Of a DNA stretch of 11,423 nucleotides, positions 1-7,728 are shown one piece after another. The translations under genes were made by a program, and so were the position numbers. Numbering within the stretch: position 1 is the stretch's first letter; each line of letters begins with the position of its first letter. The DNA is taken from positions 1 through 11,423 of the forward strand of contig JASLJO010000302.1 of NCBI GenBank assembly GCA_030152505.1. The letters run 5' to 3'. This stretch comes from Solirubrobacterales bacterium. GTDB taxonomy: Bacteria > Actinomycetota > Thermoleophilia > Solirubrobacterales > 70-9. Under the pieces are notes generated by a model. The model saw nothing but the letters and a program-made list of their open reading frames with translations, had not been told where the DNA came from and made no database searches.

Positions 1-773
1 CCCGCCACCTCGTCGGTGTCCTTGCGGGTCCCGCAGTAGACGATCGCGGGGCGGTTTCCGGGGTCGGCGAGGCCCGCTTCGAGCAGCGCCGTGCGCCGCG
101 CCTTCGAGCCCGTCCCCTCGAGCCGGACCACGTCGAAAGAGAGATTCGGCCGGTCGAAGCCGGAACGCACCTGCAACGGATCGCGCATCTCGAAGCGGGC
201 GGCGATCTCACGCGCCACGGCCTCGGTCGCGGTTGCCGTGCAGGCCATCACCGTCGGCCGTCCCAGCCGCTCCGCGATTTCCGGCAGGCGCAGGTAGTCG
301 GGGCGGAAATCGTGCCCCCACTCGGAGACGCAGTGGGCCTCGTCGACGGCGAGCAGGTCGATGTGACGCTGTGCGATCGCGTCGAGGAAGACCCCCGAGG
401 CGAAGCGCTCGGGCGAGCAGTAGACGATCCGCGCCGCGCCGCCGCGCACCTGGGCGAGTGAGTGGCGCACCGCCTCTTCGCTCATCGCCGAGGTGACCAT
501 CGCCACCGGATGTCCGGCCGCGTTCAACCGGCTCCACTGGTCGTTCATCAGCGCGATCAGCGGGCTGACCACGATCGTCAGGTCCTCGCTCGCCAGCCCC
601 GGCAGTTGGTAGCAGAGGCTCTTCCCCCCACCGGTCGGCATCACGATCAACGAGTCCCGCCCCGCCAAGGCAGCCTCCACCGCCTCCTTCTGCCCCGCCC
701 GCCAGGTGGAGAACCCCAGCTTCCCCAGTAGCTCATCCGCACGATCTTCAACTTGCAGCTCGGTCTGGGTCAC
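1..773 (-). CDS. recQ: RecQ-family ATP-dependent DNA helicase (N-terminal part, runs off the left edge)
   Basis: This is a superfamily 2 3'-to-5' DNA helicase that would unwind DNA in recombination and repair. About 257 codons are visible; the C-terminal part lies beyond base 1. Reading from GTG at 773, the visible motifs are Walker A TGGGKS (residues about 47-52, within PTGGGKSLCYQLP), motif Ia VVSPLIALMNDQ (about 69-80), the Walker B box DEAH (145-148), the RecQ-specific segment SEWGHDFRPDY (151-161) and motif III TATAT (about 180-184). The visible end, IVYCGTRKDTDE, opens the second RecA-like domain. A DEAH followed by the WGHDFRPDY loop is diagnostic for RecQ. The start is uncertain: GTG 773 is the first conventional in-frame start, but the GGAGGA on the minus strand (798-793) is 19 bases upstream, farther than usual. 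Zinc-binding, winged-helix and HRDC domains cannot be judged from this fragment. It is divergent from the small genes at 879. Confidence 0.93.
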   Translation of the reverse strand, partial: MTQTELQVEDRADELLGKLGFSTWRAGQKEAVEAALAGRDSLIVMPTGGGKSLCYQLPGLASEDLTIVVSPLIALMNDQWSRLNAAGHPVAMVTSAMSEEAVRHSLAQVRGGAARIVYCSPERFASGVFLDAIAQRHIDLLAVDEAHCVSEWGHDFRPDYLRLPEIAERLGRPTVMACTATATEAVAREIAARFEMRDPLQVRSGFDRPNLSFDVVRLEGTGSKARRTALLEAGLADPGNRPAIVYCGTRKDTDEVA

Positions 774-878
774 GGCCGTCCAGGCTATGCGTTCCTCCGG
801 CGGGTGGCGTGAGAGGAGGGGTTTCGATCCGGCTTATAGCGGGCAATTGGGAGGGACTCTCTATGTAAAGGAGGAGCG

Positions 879-1151
879 ATGTCCACCCTCGCAGTCATTG
901 CCATAGTCATCGGAGTCCTGATCGTGCTCGCGGTCGTCGTTTCGGTTGCCCGTCGCGCTCGCAGCCGCCGGGAATTCGCCGCGGCTCAGGGTGAGGCGCA
1001 ACACCAGGATGCGCGCCATCACCGCAAGCGGGCCGAGGACAGTCGCACGGAGGCAGCGATCGCGGAGGAGCGCGCGGAGCGGGCGAAGGTCGAGGCGGAG
1101 CTCAACGAAGAGCGCGCCGACAAGCGCGAGCAGGAGCTAGGCAGGAACTAA
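879..1151 (+). CDS. Small single-pass membrane protein with charged coiled-coil tail
   Basis: I do not recognise a family. The 90-residue product has one clear N-terminal transmembrane segment (about residues 4-24, rich in Val/Ile/Leu/Ala), followed by a basic stretch (RRARSRR, about 25-31) that would favour a cytoplasmic tail. Residues about 38-88 are highly charged, Ala/Glu/Arg-rich, and look like a continuous helix or coiled coil (EERAERAKVEAELNEERAD). The call as a real gene rests on a near-perfect ribosome site, AAGGAGG at 868-874, four bases before ATG 879, and on the sensible membrane/coil architecture. The next gene starts 14 bases after its stop with its own strong ribosome site, so the two are probably co-transcribed. 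The tail could tether a soluble partner to the membrane or mediate self-assembly, but this is a guess from architecture alone. Confidence 0.8.
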   Translation: MSTLAVIAIVIGVLIVLAVVVSVARRARSRREFAAAQGEAQHQDARHHRKRAEDSRTEAAIAEERAERAKVEAELNEERADKREQELGRN

Positions 1152-1153
1152 CC

Positions 1154-1159
1154 AGGAGG
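1154..1159 (+). promoter_or_regulatory. Ribosome binding site that sets the start of the 1166 gene
   Basis: AGGAGG lies six bases before ATG 1166. An in-frame TTG at 1160 directly abuts this site and cannot be the start, so ATG 1166 is chosen. Confidence 0.8.
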
Positions 1160-1165
1160 TTGAAA

Positions 1166-1579
1166 ATGGCTCAGACCAAAACCAAAGCCCCGTCGAAACG
1201 ATCTGCGGGATCGAAAAAACCACAGGCTCGTTCACGAGGCTCGACCAGCAAATCGAGGAACTCCTCGAAATCGAGGAACTCGTCGAAATCAGCACCTGTT
1301 GCCGCAGTGAGCGGCGCGGCGGATAAAGCCACGACCGCGGTTGGCAACGCTGCCGACAAGGCCAAGATCCCGCTGGTCGCCGGCGGTGCCGCCCTGGCCG
1401 GCGTAGCGGGCGGAGCAGTGCTCGGTACCCGCCACGCGCACCGGCACAGCCGCATGGACAAAGCGATCAAGCTCGCCCATGAGCTGCAACAGGTTCGCCA
1501 GCCGACCAACGGAAGCAAACACCGCTCGCCGCTGGAGGTCGTATTGGAGGGACTGACCTCGAGACGCTCGCGCGCCTAG
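1166..1579 (+). CDS. Lys/Ser-rich small protein with a glycine-zipper-like hydrophobic segment
   Basis: I do not recognise a family. The 137-residue product begins with a strongly basic, low-complexity stretch (residues 1-42, Lys/Arg/Ser-rich) containing a short internal repeat (SKSRNS twice), encoded by an 18-bp tandem DNA repeat. An Ala-rich amphipathic stretch with two AADKA elements follows (about 50-67). Next comes a Gly/Ala hydrophobic segment (about 68-87, AGGAALAGVAGGAVLG) long enough to span or insert into a membrane and patterned like a glycine zipper. The tail is basic and His-containing (about 88-137). A lysine-rich tail combined with AADKA elements could suggest nucleic-acid binding, but the hydrophobic segment points to the membrane; I cannot decide between them. 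It is the second gene of a likely pair with 879-1151. A strong inverted repeat begins 34 bases after its stop. Confidence 0.75.
   Translation: MAQTKTKAPSKRSAGSKKPQARSRGSTSKSRNSSKSRNSSKSAPVAAVSGAADKATTAVGNAADKAKIPLVAGGAALAGVAGGAVLGTRHAHRHSRMDKAIKLAHELQQVRQPTNGSKHRSPLEVVLEGLTSRRSRA
1250..1285 (+). repeat. 18-bp direct tandem repeat, two copies
   Basis: Two adjacent 18-bp units (1250-1267 and 1268-1285) differ at one base (CTCCTCG versus CTCGTCG), and a five-base start of a third copy follows. The length is a multiple of three, so it adds a six-residue Lys/Ser/Arg/Asn unit to the basic N-terminus of the 1166 gene without a frameshift. Slippage could vary its copy number. Confidence 0.85.
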
Positions 1580-1613
1580 AGCGGGTGCGTAGGTCACCCT
1601 CCCTCCGGCGGAT

Positions 1614-1673
1614 GGCGCGGGGTGTAGGGGTGTTCGGCCGGGTGAGGCCGCTGACACCCCTACACCCCGCGCC
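1614..1673. terminator. Bidirectional hairpin between convergent genes, 20-bp perfect arms
   Basis: The arms 1614-1633 and 1654-1673 are exact reverse complements over 20 bp, separated by 20 bases. Within the spacer a second stem pairs CGGCC (1635-1639) with GGCCG (1646-1650), so the whole folds as one long nested hairpin. It sits between the stop of the plus-strand gene (1579) and the stop of minus-strand efeO (1725), the expected place for a shared terminator. No T-tract is evident on either side, so it is not a textbook intrinsic terminator. Confidence 0.7.
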
Positions 1674-1724
1674 AGGACCCGCCGGGCTGAGGGCATGGTC
1701 CCGCACGCCCGCTGACCGCGCCGC

Positions 1725-2846
1725 CTATTCCTGCACGATCAGCGCCGGCACCTGCGAGAGCTCCTCCGCGAGAACGTCGATTTCCTGCGCCAGCTTGCGC
1801 GTGTCCGCTTGGCTCAGCTCTTCGTAGGAGACGAAGCCGTCGCCGCGCCGGTAGGGATCCAGCGCGGCATAGACCTCGTCGAACTGGGCTTCGATTTCGT
1901 CGGCCAGCCCGGAGTCCTCGTTGGAGATAAGCGGCTCGACCGTTTCGAAGGCCGCCTCGGCGCCTTCGACGTTGGCCTCGAAGTCGACCAGGTCGATGTG
2001 CGAGTAGCGCTCCTCCTCGCCGGTGATCTTCGAGGCCGAGACCTCGCCGAGGAGCTCGTTGGCGCCGTTGGCGATCTGCACGGCCTGCAGCTCCACCGTC
2101 TTGACCCTGTCCCGCAGTTCTTCGACGTCGGCCAGCAGTTGCTTCGCAACCGGTGCCATCGCGGCGGCGGTGTCTTCTTCCCAGAGCGCTTTCTCGATCA
2201 CGTGGAAGCCGCTCCATTCGCTTTTCGACACGTCGTTTTCGCGGGCGTCGATGCGGGGGTCGAGGTCGCCGAAGGACTCGGCCACGGGCTCGATCCGCTC
2301 GTAGGGGATGCGGGCGGCCGCGTAGAGCCGCTTCGCCTCGGCGACGTCGCCGGCGATCACGGCGGCGGTGAACGGCTCGGTCTTCCTCACCAGCTCGCCG
2401 GTGTTCTGCTCCAGGTATTCGCGGTACTGGGCGATCGCGGCTTCGGTCTGCGGGCTCTCCTCCGCGGTCGAGTCGCCGGTCACGGTCAGCGTGCCGTCTT
2501 CGTTTTCGCCGCCGTTGCAGCGCAGCGTGTATTCGCCCTTTTCAAGGGTCAGCGAAAAGCTGCCGGAGAGCCCGTCGGAGAGGTTCTCGACCTCGCCCAG
2601 GATCGTCTCCCCATCGAGCACCTCGAGCTCGGTCACCTTCGAGCTGCCGGTGTTTTCGACTTCGAAGACGATCGGCCCGGCCGGGGCTTTCGAGTCGTGT
2701 GGATCGCAGCCCGCATCGGTCAGTCCGAAGCTCATCCTCTTGGCGCCCTGCGGCGCGTCGTCGCTCGAGCCGCAGGCGGTGACGAGGACCGCCAGTAGGG
2801 AAGCGGCAGTCAAGAGCAGCGCTGCGCGGACGGGAAATCGGTTCAT
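1725..2846 (-). CDS. efeO: EfeO-type iron uptake lipoprotein (cupredoxin + M75/imelysin domain)
   Basis: This is the extracytoplasmic component of the EfeUOB ferrous-iron system, thought to bind iron outside the membrane and pass it to the EfeU permease. The 373-residue product starts at ATG 2846 with AGGAG (2860-2856) nine bases upstream; a longer in-frame reading from TTG 2897 would run through the iron box and lacks a ribosome site. Residues 1-25 form a lipoprotein signal ending in the lipobox VTAC (Cys25), so it is probably lipid-anchored, whereas the E. coli protein is soluble and periplasmic. A cupredoxin-like domain (about 36-124) has Cys47 and Cys110 where EfeO cupredoxins carry metal or disulfide cysteines. 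An M75 domain (about 130-373) has the family HxxE motif as HVIE at 215-218 and the conserved stretch RIPYERIEPVAESFGDLDP. It is third in the locus, after efeB, with its own iron box. Confidence 0.93.
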   Translation of the reverse strand: MNRFPVRAALLLTAASLLAVLVTACGSSDDAPQGAKRMSFGLTDAGCDPHDSKAPAGPIVFEVENTGSSKVTELEVLDGETILGEVENLSDGLSGSFSLTLEKGEYTLRCNGGENEDGTLTVTGDSTAEESPQTEAAIAQYREYLEQNTGELVRKTEPFTAAVIAGDVAEAKRLYAAARIPYERIEPVAESFGDLDPRIDARENDVSKSEWSGFHVIEKALWEEDTAAAMAPVAKQLLADVEELRDRVKTVELQAVQIANGANELLGEVSASKITGEEERYSHIDLVDFEANVEGAEAAFETVEPLISNEDSGLADEIEAQFDEVYAALDPYRRGDGFVSYEELSQADTRKLAQEIDVLAEELSQVPALIVQE

Positions 2847-2879
2847 CGGGTGGGGCTCCTTGGTTGGGTGAGGACGAGA

Positions 2880-2895
2880 GTTAGGGCACCCTAAC
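2880..2895. promoter_or_regulatory. Iron-box-like operator upstream of efeO
   Basis: GTTAGGG (2880-2886) and CCCTAAC (2889-2895) form a 7-bp inverted repeat around CA. The core is TTAGG-N4-CCTAA, 34 bases upstream of the efeO start. The same core with the same spacing occurs upstream of efeU. TTAGG/CCTAA half-sites are typical of DtxR/IdeR-family metal-dependent repressors, although the classical site spaces these outer elements more widely, so the assignment to that family is an inference. Confidence 0.65.
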
Positions 2896-2926
2896 AAAAA
2901 CCGACGATTTCAGTAGGATTACCCTC

Positions 2927-2972
2927 ACGTGCCGGCGATTGGAGAGCCCGTTGGGGCCGATCGCCGGCACGT
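2927..2972 (-). terminator. Hairpin after efeB, 13-bp perfect arms
   Basis: The arms 2927-2939 and 2960-2972 are exact 13-bp reverse complements with a 20-base loop, starting three bases past the efeB stop codon. On the minus strand a run of five T lies about 25 bases further on, too far for a classical U-tract. The position favours termination or mRNA 3'-end protection between efeB and efeO. Confidence 0.65.
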
Positions 2973-2975
2973 CCA

Positions 2976-4211
2976 TCAGCCGAGCAGCGTTTCGCCCACG
3001 TAACCGCCCTGGCGGGCGCCGGAGGGGACGGCGAAGACGGCGCTGCCGACGTGCTTGATGTACTCGTTGAGGGCGTCGTTTGACCCCAGGCGGCGCTGGA
3101 TCGGGACGAACTGGCGGCGCGGGTCGCGCTGGAAGCAGATGAAGAAGAGGCCGGCTTCGAGCTCGCCGAGGCTCTCGTCGACGCCGTTGGTGAAGGAGTA
3201 GCCGCGGCGCAGGATGCGCTCCCCCGAGTTGAACCGCGGCGAGGCGAGACGCACGTGGGCATCGATCGGGATCGTCGGTTCGCCTTCCTGCTCGGCGTCG
3301 AGGTCGAGCGGGTCTTCCTCGCGGCTCTCGCCGAGTGGCGCACCGTTGTACTTGTGGCGGCCGATCGTCTGTTCCTGGTCTTCGAGCGGCGATCGATCCC
3401 AGATCTCGAGCAACATGCGGATGCGACGGGTGACCATGTAGCTGCCGCCGCGCATCCAGGCGGGGCTGTCTTCGCCACCGACCCAGACGAAGCGCCGCAT
3501 CGCCTCGGTGTCCTCGGCACGGATGTTGGCGGTGCCGTCCTTGAAGCCCATCAGGTTGCGCGGCGTGTCCTGGCTGCGGCTGGTCGTGGAGGTGCGGCCG
3601 AAGCCGAGCTGCGACCAGCGCATGACGACCGTGCCGCGGCCGATCCGGGCGAGGTTGCGGACGGCGTGGAAGGCGACCTGGGGGTCGTCGGAGCAGGCCT
3701 GCACGCAGAGGTCGCCGCCGCTTTCCTCGTCGTTCAGCTCGTCGGCCGGAAGCGGTGGGATCTTGTGCAGCGCCCTCGGTTGCTTGCGGCTCAGGCCGAG
3801 GCCACGCCGTTCGAACAGGCTCGGGCCGAAGCCGAAGGTGACGGTCAGGCGGGAGGGGAGCAGGCCGACGGTCTCGCCGGTGTCGTCGGGCGGTGCCGGC
3901 TGGACGCCGTTGGCGTCGCCGATCATCTCGCCGGCGGTCATTTCGGCCGCCGCCAGCGACCACGCGCGCAGCAGCTCGCGCAGCTCGGCACGGCTGTTCG
4001 TGACCAGGTCGAAGGCGGCGAAGTGGAGCCGGTCCTGGGCCGCGGTGTCGATGCCCGCCTGGTGCTCGCCGTGGAACGGCACCGAGCCGGTCCCGTCGGC
4101 GGCTTGGGCGGCCTCCTGGCCAATCAGAAAGCCGCCGGCGCCACCCAGCCCGAGGCCCGCGGCGCCTGCCCCGGCGGACGTCAAGAGGCGGCGGCGGGTT
4201 ATCGGCGTCAT
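2976..4211 (-). CDS. efeB: EfeB-type Dyp heme peroxidase, Tat-exported
   Basis: This is the heme peroxidase component of the Efe iron system. DyP-type peroxidases oxidise substrates with H2O2; EfeB is proposed to handle iron or heme outside the membrane. The 411-residue product begins with a twin-arginine signal (TRRRLLTS, residues 5-12, then a Gly/Ala-rich hydrophobic stretch to about 38 ending AQAADG), so it would be exported folded with heme. The DyP fingerprint GFKDGTAN is at 222-229 with the distal Asp at 225. The proximal heme-ligand His is probably His319 in DAHVRLASP. The distal Arg lies in RILRRGYSF (about 332-340). The length matches the family. The start at ATG 4211 is 21 bases after the efeU stop without a clear ribosome site, suggesting translational coupling to efeU. 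It precedes efeO, whereas the usual order is U-O-B. Confidence 0.94.
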   Translation of the reverse strand: MTPITRRRLLTSAGAGAAGLGLGGAGGFLIGQEAAQAADGTGSVPFHGEHQAGIDTAAQDRLHFAAFDLVTNSRAELRELLRAWSLAAAEMTAGEMIGDANGVQPAPPDDTGETVGLLPSRLTVTFGFGPSLFERRGLGLSRKQPRALHKIPPLPADELNDEESGGDLCVQACSDDPQVAFHAVRNLARIGRGTVVMRWSQLGFGRTSTTSRSQDTPRNLMGFKDGTANIRAEDTEAMRRFVWVGGEDSPAWMRGGSYMVTRRIRMLLEIWDRSPLEDQEQTIGRHKYNGAPLGESREEDPLDLDAEQEGEPTIPIDAHVRLASPRFNSGERILRRGYSFTNGVDESLGELEAGLFFICFQRDPRRQFVPIQRRLGSNDALNEYIKHVGSAVFAVPSGARQGGYVGETLLG

Positions 4212-4232
4212 CTCAGCGGCGGCGGGGGAGGG

Positions 4233-5114
4233 CTAGGCGGGACTCTGCGCCGGCGAGCCCTCGGCGGCAGCCGGGCGCCGGGCGCTCCGCGCCTGGGCGG
4301 GACGGCGCGGCCGCAGCCGGTCGGGCCAGAGCACATAGAGGGTCATCGGCACCGCGTAGAGCAGGTAGACGAGCGTCTCGCCGACGGTCGGCGTGGGCTG
4401 CAGGCCCAGCATCCCGGTCAACAGCGAGCCGGAGATCGTCCCCGGCTGGACCAGCCAGGTGAGGTCGAGCGCCTCTCCCTGCATCTGGTTGACCCAGCCC
4501 GCCTCGTGGGCAGTGTGCAGCGAGGTCGAGAGCAAGCCGGCGGCGACGAAGACGAGGATCAGGCCGGTGATGCGGAAGAAGCGGTTGAGGTTGAGCCGTA
4601 CCCCGCCGCGGTAGATGCCGATGCCGATCGCGATCGCCACGACCAGCCCGATCACCGCGCCTGCGCCGGCCGCCGTGGTGTCGGCCGCGTCCTGGAAGGC
4701 GGCGAGCATGAAGACCGAGGTCTCAAAGCCCTCCCGGAGCACGGCGAGAAAGGCCATCGCGACCAGGGCCATCGCCGAGCCGCGGGCAAGCGCGGTCGCC
4801 GCGCTTCCTTCCAGTGCCGCCTTGATGCCGCGGGCGTTGCGGCGCATCCAGACGATCATGTAGGTGACGGCGGCGACCGCGATCAAGCCGATCACGGTCT
4901 CCAGCCCCTCCTGCTCACGCTGCGGAAGCTGTTCGCCGACGACCTCGAGCAGGACCGCGATGCCGATGCAGAGCGCCACCGCGATTCCCACCCCGATCCA
5001 CATCTGCTTGATCGCGTCGCCCCTGCCCTCTTTGACCAGGAAGGCGGCGATGATGCCGACGATCAGCGATGCCTCGACGCCCTCGCGCAGGGCGATGACC
5101 AGGGTTGGGATCAT
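4233..5114 (-). CDS. efeU: EfeU/FTR1-family high-affinity iron permease
   Basis: This is the membrane permease of the Efe system, moving iron across the cytoplasmic membrane. The 293-residue protein has seven predicted membrane segments (about 3-27, 37-58, 72-91, 112-138, 150-168, 178-198, 245-263). It carries both REXXE iron-binding motifs of the oxidase-dependent FTR1 family: REGVE at 10-14 in helix 1 and REGFE at 127-131 in helix 4. The C-terminal tail after about 265 is an Arg/Pro/Ala-rich, low-complexity extension. The start at ATG 5114 places the first REXXE at the usual distance from the N-terminus; GAAAGG (5130-5125) ten bases upstream is a modest ribosome site. It is the first gene of the iron locus, preceded by an iron-box-like palindrome, and efeB follows after 21 bases. 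Confidence 0.95.
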   Translation of the reverse strand: MIPTLVIALREGVEASLIVGIIAAFLVKEGRGDAIKQMWIGVGIAVALCIGIAVLLEVVGEQLPQREQEGLETVIGLIAVAAVTYMIVWMRRNARGIKAALEGSAATALARGSAMALVAMAFLAVLREGFETSVFMLAAFQDAADTTAAGAGAVIGLVVAIAIGIGIYRGGVRLNLNRFFRITGLILVFVAAGLLSTSLHTAHEAGWVNQMQGEALDLTWLVQPGTISGSLLTGMLGLQPTPTVGETLVYLLYAVPMTLYVLWPDRLRPRRPAQARSARRPAAAEGSPAQSPA

Positions 5115-5158
5115 CCAGCTGCTGCCTTTCTCGCTTGCTTTAGGAGGGCGCCAGGTAC

Positions 5159-5177
5159 TTAGGCATCCCTAATTAGG
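5159..5177. promoter_or_regulatory. Iron-box-like operator upstream of efeU
   Basis: TTAGG (5159-5163) and CCTAA (5168-5172) repeat the TTAGG-N4-CCTAA core seen upstream of efeO, 44 bases before the efeU start. CCTAA is immediately followed by TTAGG (5173-5177), giving a second overlapping 10-bp palindrome, and a further CCTAG half-site lies at 5188-5192. Read on the minus strand the two operator cores are TTAGGGATGCCTAA (efeU) and TTAGGGTGCCCTAA (efeO). Confidence 0.65.
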
Positions 5178-5206
5178 CGAGCCAAAACCTAGCATGCCGG
5201 TTGGGA

Positions 5207-6601
5207 TTACGACAACCAGGGCTCGAACCATGGGCAGATGCCCCGGGTCAGGTCGTCGGCCTCCTTCGGCCCCCAGGTTCCCGGCGTGTAGGAATGGACC
5301 GGCCCCGGCTCTTCGAGCAGCGGCTGCACGATCCGCCAGGTCTCCTCGACCGTGTCCTGGCGGGTGAAGAGCTGGTGGCGGCCGGCGAGCGCGTCGCCGA
5401 GCAGCCGCTCGTAGGGCTCCGGATCCTCACCCGGGACTTTCTCGAACAGCACCTCGAGGTCAGCCGGCTCGAACGCCTCCTCGCCGGCCCGCTTGGCGAA
5501 GAGGCGAATGCGCGAGCCCGGCTCGGGCTCGATCCGCAGCGTCAGCTGGTTCGGTTCGGGCAGCTTCCCCGGCCCGATGCCGAGCCGCGGCGGCCGCTTG
5601 AAGACGACGCTCACCTCCGAGGCCTTCACCGGCATCTGCTTGCCCGCGCGGATGAAGAAGGGGACGCCGCTCCAACGCCAGTTGTCGACCTCCAGCTCGA
5701 CCGCGGCGAAGGTCTCGGTGGTCGAGTCGGCGGCGACGTCCTTGACCTCACGGAAGCCGTCGTACTGACCGCGCACGTAGCGCTTCGGATCGGCGGTGCG
5801 GGTCGCTTTGAAGAATTCCAGCTTCTTGTCACGGATCGAGTCGTGGTGGTTGCCGGTGGGGGGCCCCATCCCGACCAGCGCCAGCACCTGCAGGGCGTGG
5901 TTCTGAATCACGTCGCGCATCGCCCCGACCGCATCGTAGAAGCGGCCGCGATCGTCGACCCCGAAGTCCTCGGCGATCGTCATCTGCACGTGCGAGACGT
6001 GCTCGCGGTTCCAGACCGGCTCCAGCAGCGAGTTGGCGAAGCGCAGGTAGGTGATGTCCATCACCGGCTCCTTGCCCAGGTAGTGGTCGATGCGGAGGAT
6101 CTGCTCCTCATCGAGCACCTCGCACAGTTCCGCATTCAGCGCCCGGGCCGATTCGAGATCGTGACCGAAGGGCTTCTCGATCACGACCTGTGCGCTCTCG
6201 GTCAGGCCGGCCTCACCCAGCCCGTGGACCACCGTGGCGAAGAGTGCGGGCGGGATCTCCAGGTAGAAGACCCGGCGTCTGGCCTCGCCGACCGCGCCGG
6301 CGACGCGCTTGAAGGTGTCGGCGTCGGCGTAGTCGCCCTGAATGTAGGTGAGGCGGGAGGCAAGGCGCTCGAACACGGCCCCGTCGGGGTCTTCGACGGT
6401 GGCCGCGATCGCGTCATGGGCGTGGCTGCGCAGCTTCTCGGTGTCCCAGTCGTCGATTGCGACGCCGACGATCGGGCAGTCGAGCTTGCCGCGCGCCTCC
6501 AGCCGGTAGAGCGCCCGGAAGGTCATTTTCTTCGCCAGGTCGCCGCTGATGCCGAAGATCGTCAACACCTCGGCTGGGGTGTCGTCGCTGTGCTTCGCCA
6601 T
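5207..6601 (-). CDS. zwf: Glucose-6-phosphate 1-dehydrogenase
   Basis: This enzyme oxidises glucose 6-phosphate to 6-phosphogluconolactone, the first step of the oxidative pentose phosphate pathway, producing NADPH in the cytosol. The 464-residue product has the N-terminal dinucleotide motif GISGDLAKK (residues 17-25), EKPFG (142-146) and the active-site signature RIDHYLGKE (170-178). The latter holds the catalytic His and the substrate-binding Lys of the family. It is near the low end of the usual length range. ATG 6601 is chosen because it puts the GxxGDLA motif at the usual distance from the start; a longer in-frame reading to 6730 would overlap the divergent gnd gene and carries a low-complexity leader. 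The ribosome site is weak. It is divergent from gnd across 85 bases, and its 3' end lies 92 bases before efeU on the same strand. Confidence 0.96.
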   Translation of the reverse strand: MAKHSDDTPAEVLTIFGISGDLAKKMTFRALYRLEARGKLDCPIVGVAIDDWDTEKLRSHAHDAIAATVEDPDGAVFERLASRLTYIQGDYADADTFKRVAGAVGEARRRVFYLEIPPALFATVVHGLGEAGLTESAQVVIEKPFGHDLESARALNAELCEVLDEEQILRIDHYLGKEPVMDITYLRFANSLLEPVWNREHVSHVQMTIAEDFGVDDRGRFYDAVGAMRDVIQNHALQVLALVGMGPPTGNHHDSIRDKKLEFFKATRTADPKRYVRGQYDGFREVKDVAADSTTETFAAVELEVDNWRWSGVPFFIRAGKQMPVKASEVSVVFKRPPRLGIGPGKLPEPNQLTLRIEPEPGSRIRLFAKRAGEEAFEPADLEVLFEKVPGEDPEPYERLLGDALAGRHQLFTRQDTVEETWRIVQPLLEEPGPVHSYTPGTWGPKEADDLTRGICPWFEPWLS

Positions 6602-6686
6602 CGCTGCCAGGCTATCCCAGCGAGCCGGGTGAGTCGCGTAGGGTAGGCCGGGTGAAGTCGAAGACCGTCCTCGGGAGGAGCTGCTG

Positions 6687-7703
<1,017 letters not shown>

Positions 7704-7728
7704 GCCGGCAGGCGGGTAGGTGAGCGCG

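Noticed and set aside
786..788. ATA as a possible RecQ start, four bases after GGAGGA (798-793)
   Set aside because: The spacing is attractive but ATA is a very rare start codon; GTG 773 was kept, with the doubt noted.
774..878. AT-richer patches (such as TTATAG) as promoter elements between recQ and the 879 gene
   Set aside because: No pair of elements had convincing sequence and spacing on either strand.
1809..2798. A 329-codon open frame opposite efeO
   Set aside because: Antisense shadow of efeO with repetitive Val/Gly/Asp/His content and no recognisable domain.
3255..5162. A 635-codon open frame on the plus strand opposite efeB and efeU
   Set aside because: It is antisense to two clearly recognisable genes, has low-complexity Gly/Ala/Arg/Asp/His content with no motif, and is the expected mirror of GC-rich third positions.
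5201..6646. A 481-codon open frame opposite zwf
   Set aside because: The zwf reading on the other strand has unmistakable family motifs; this frame has none.
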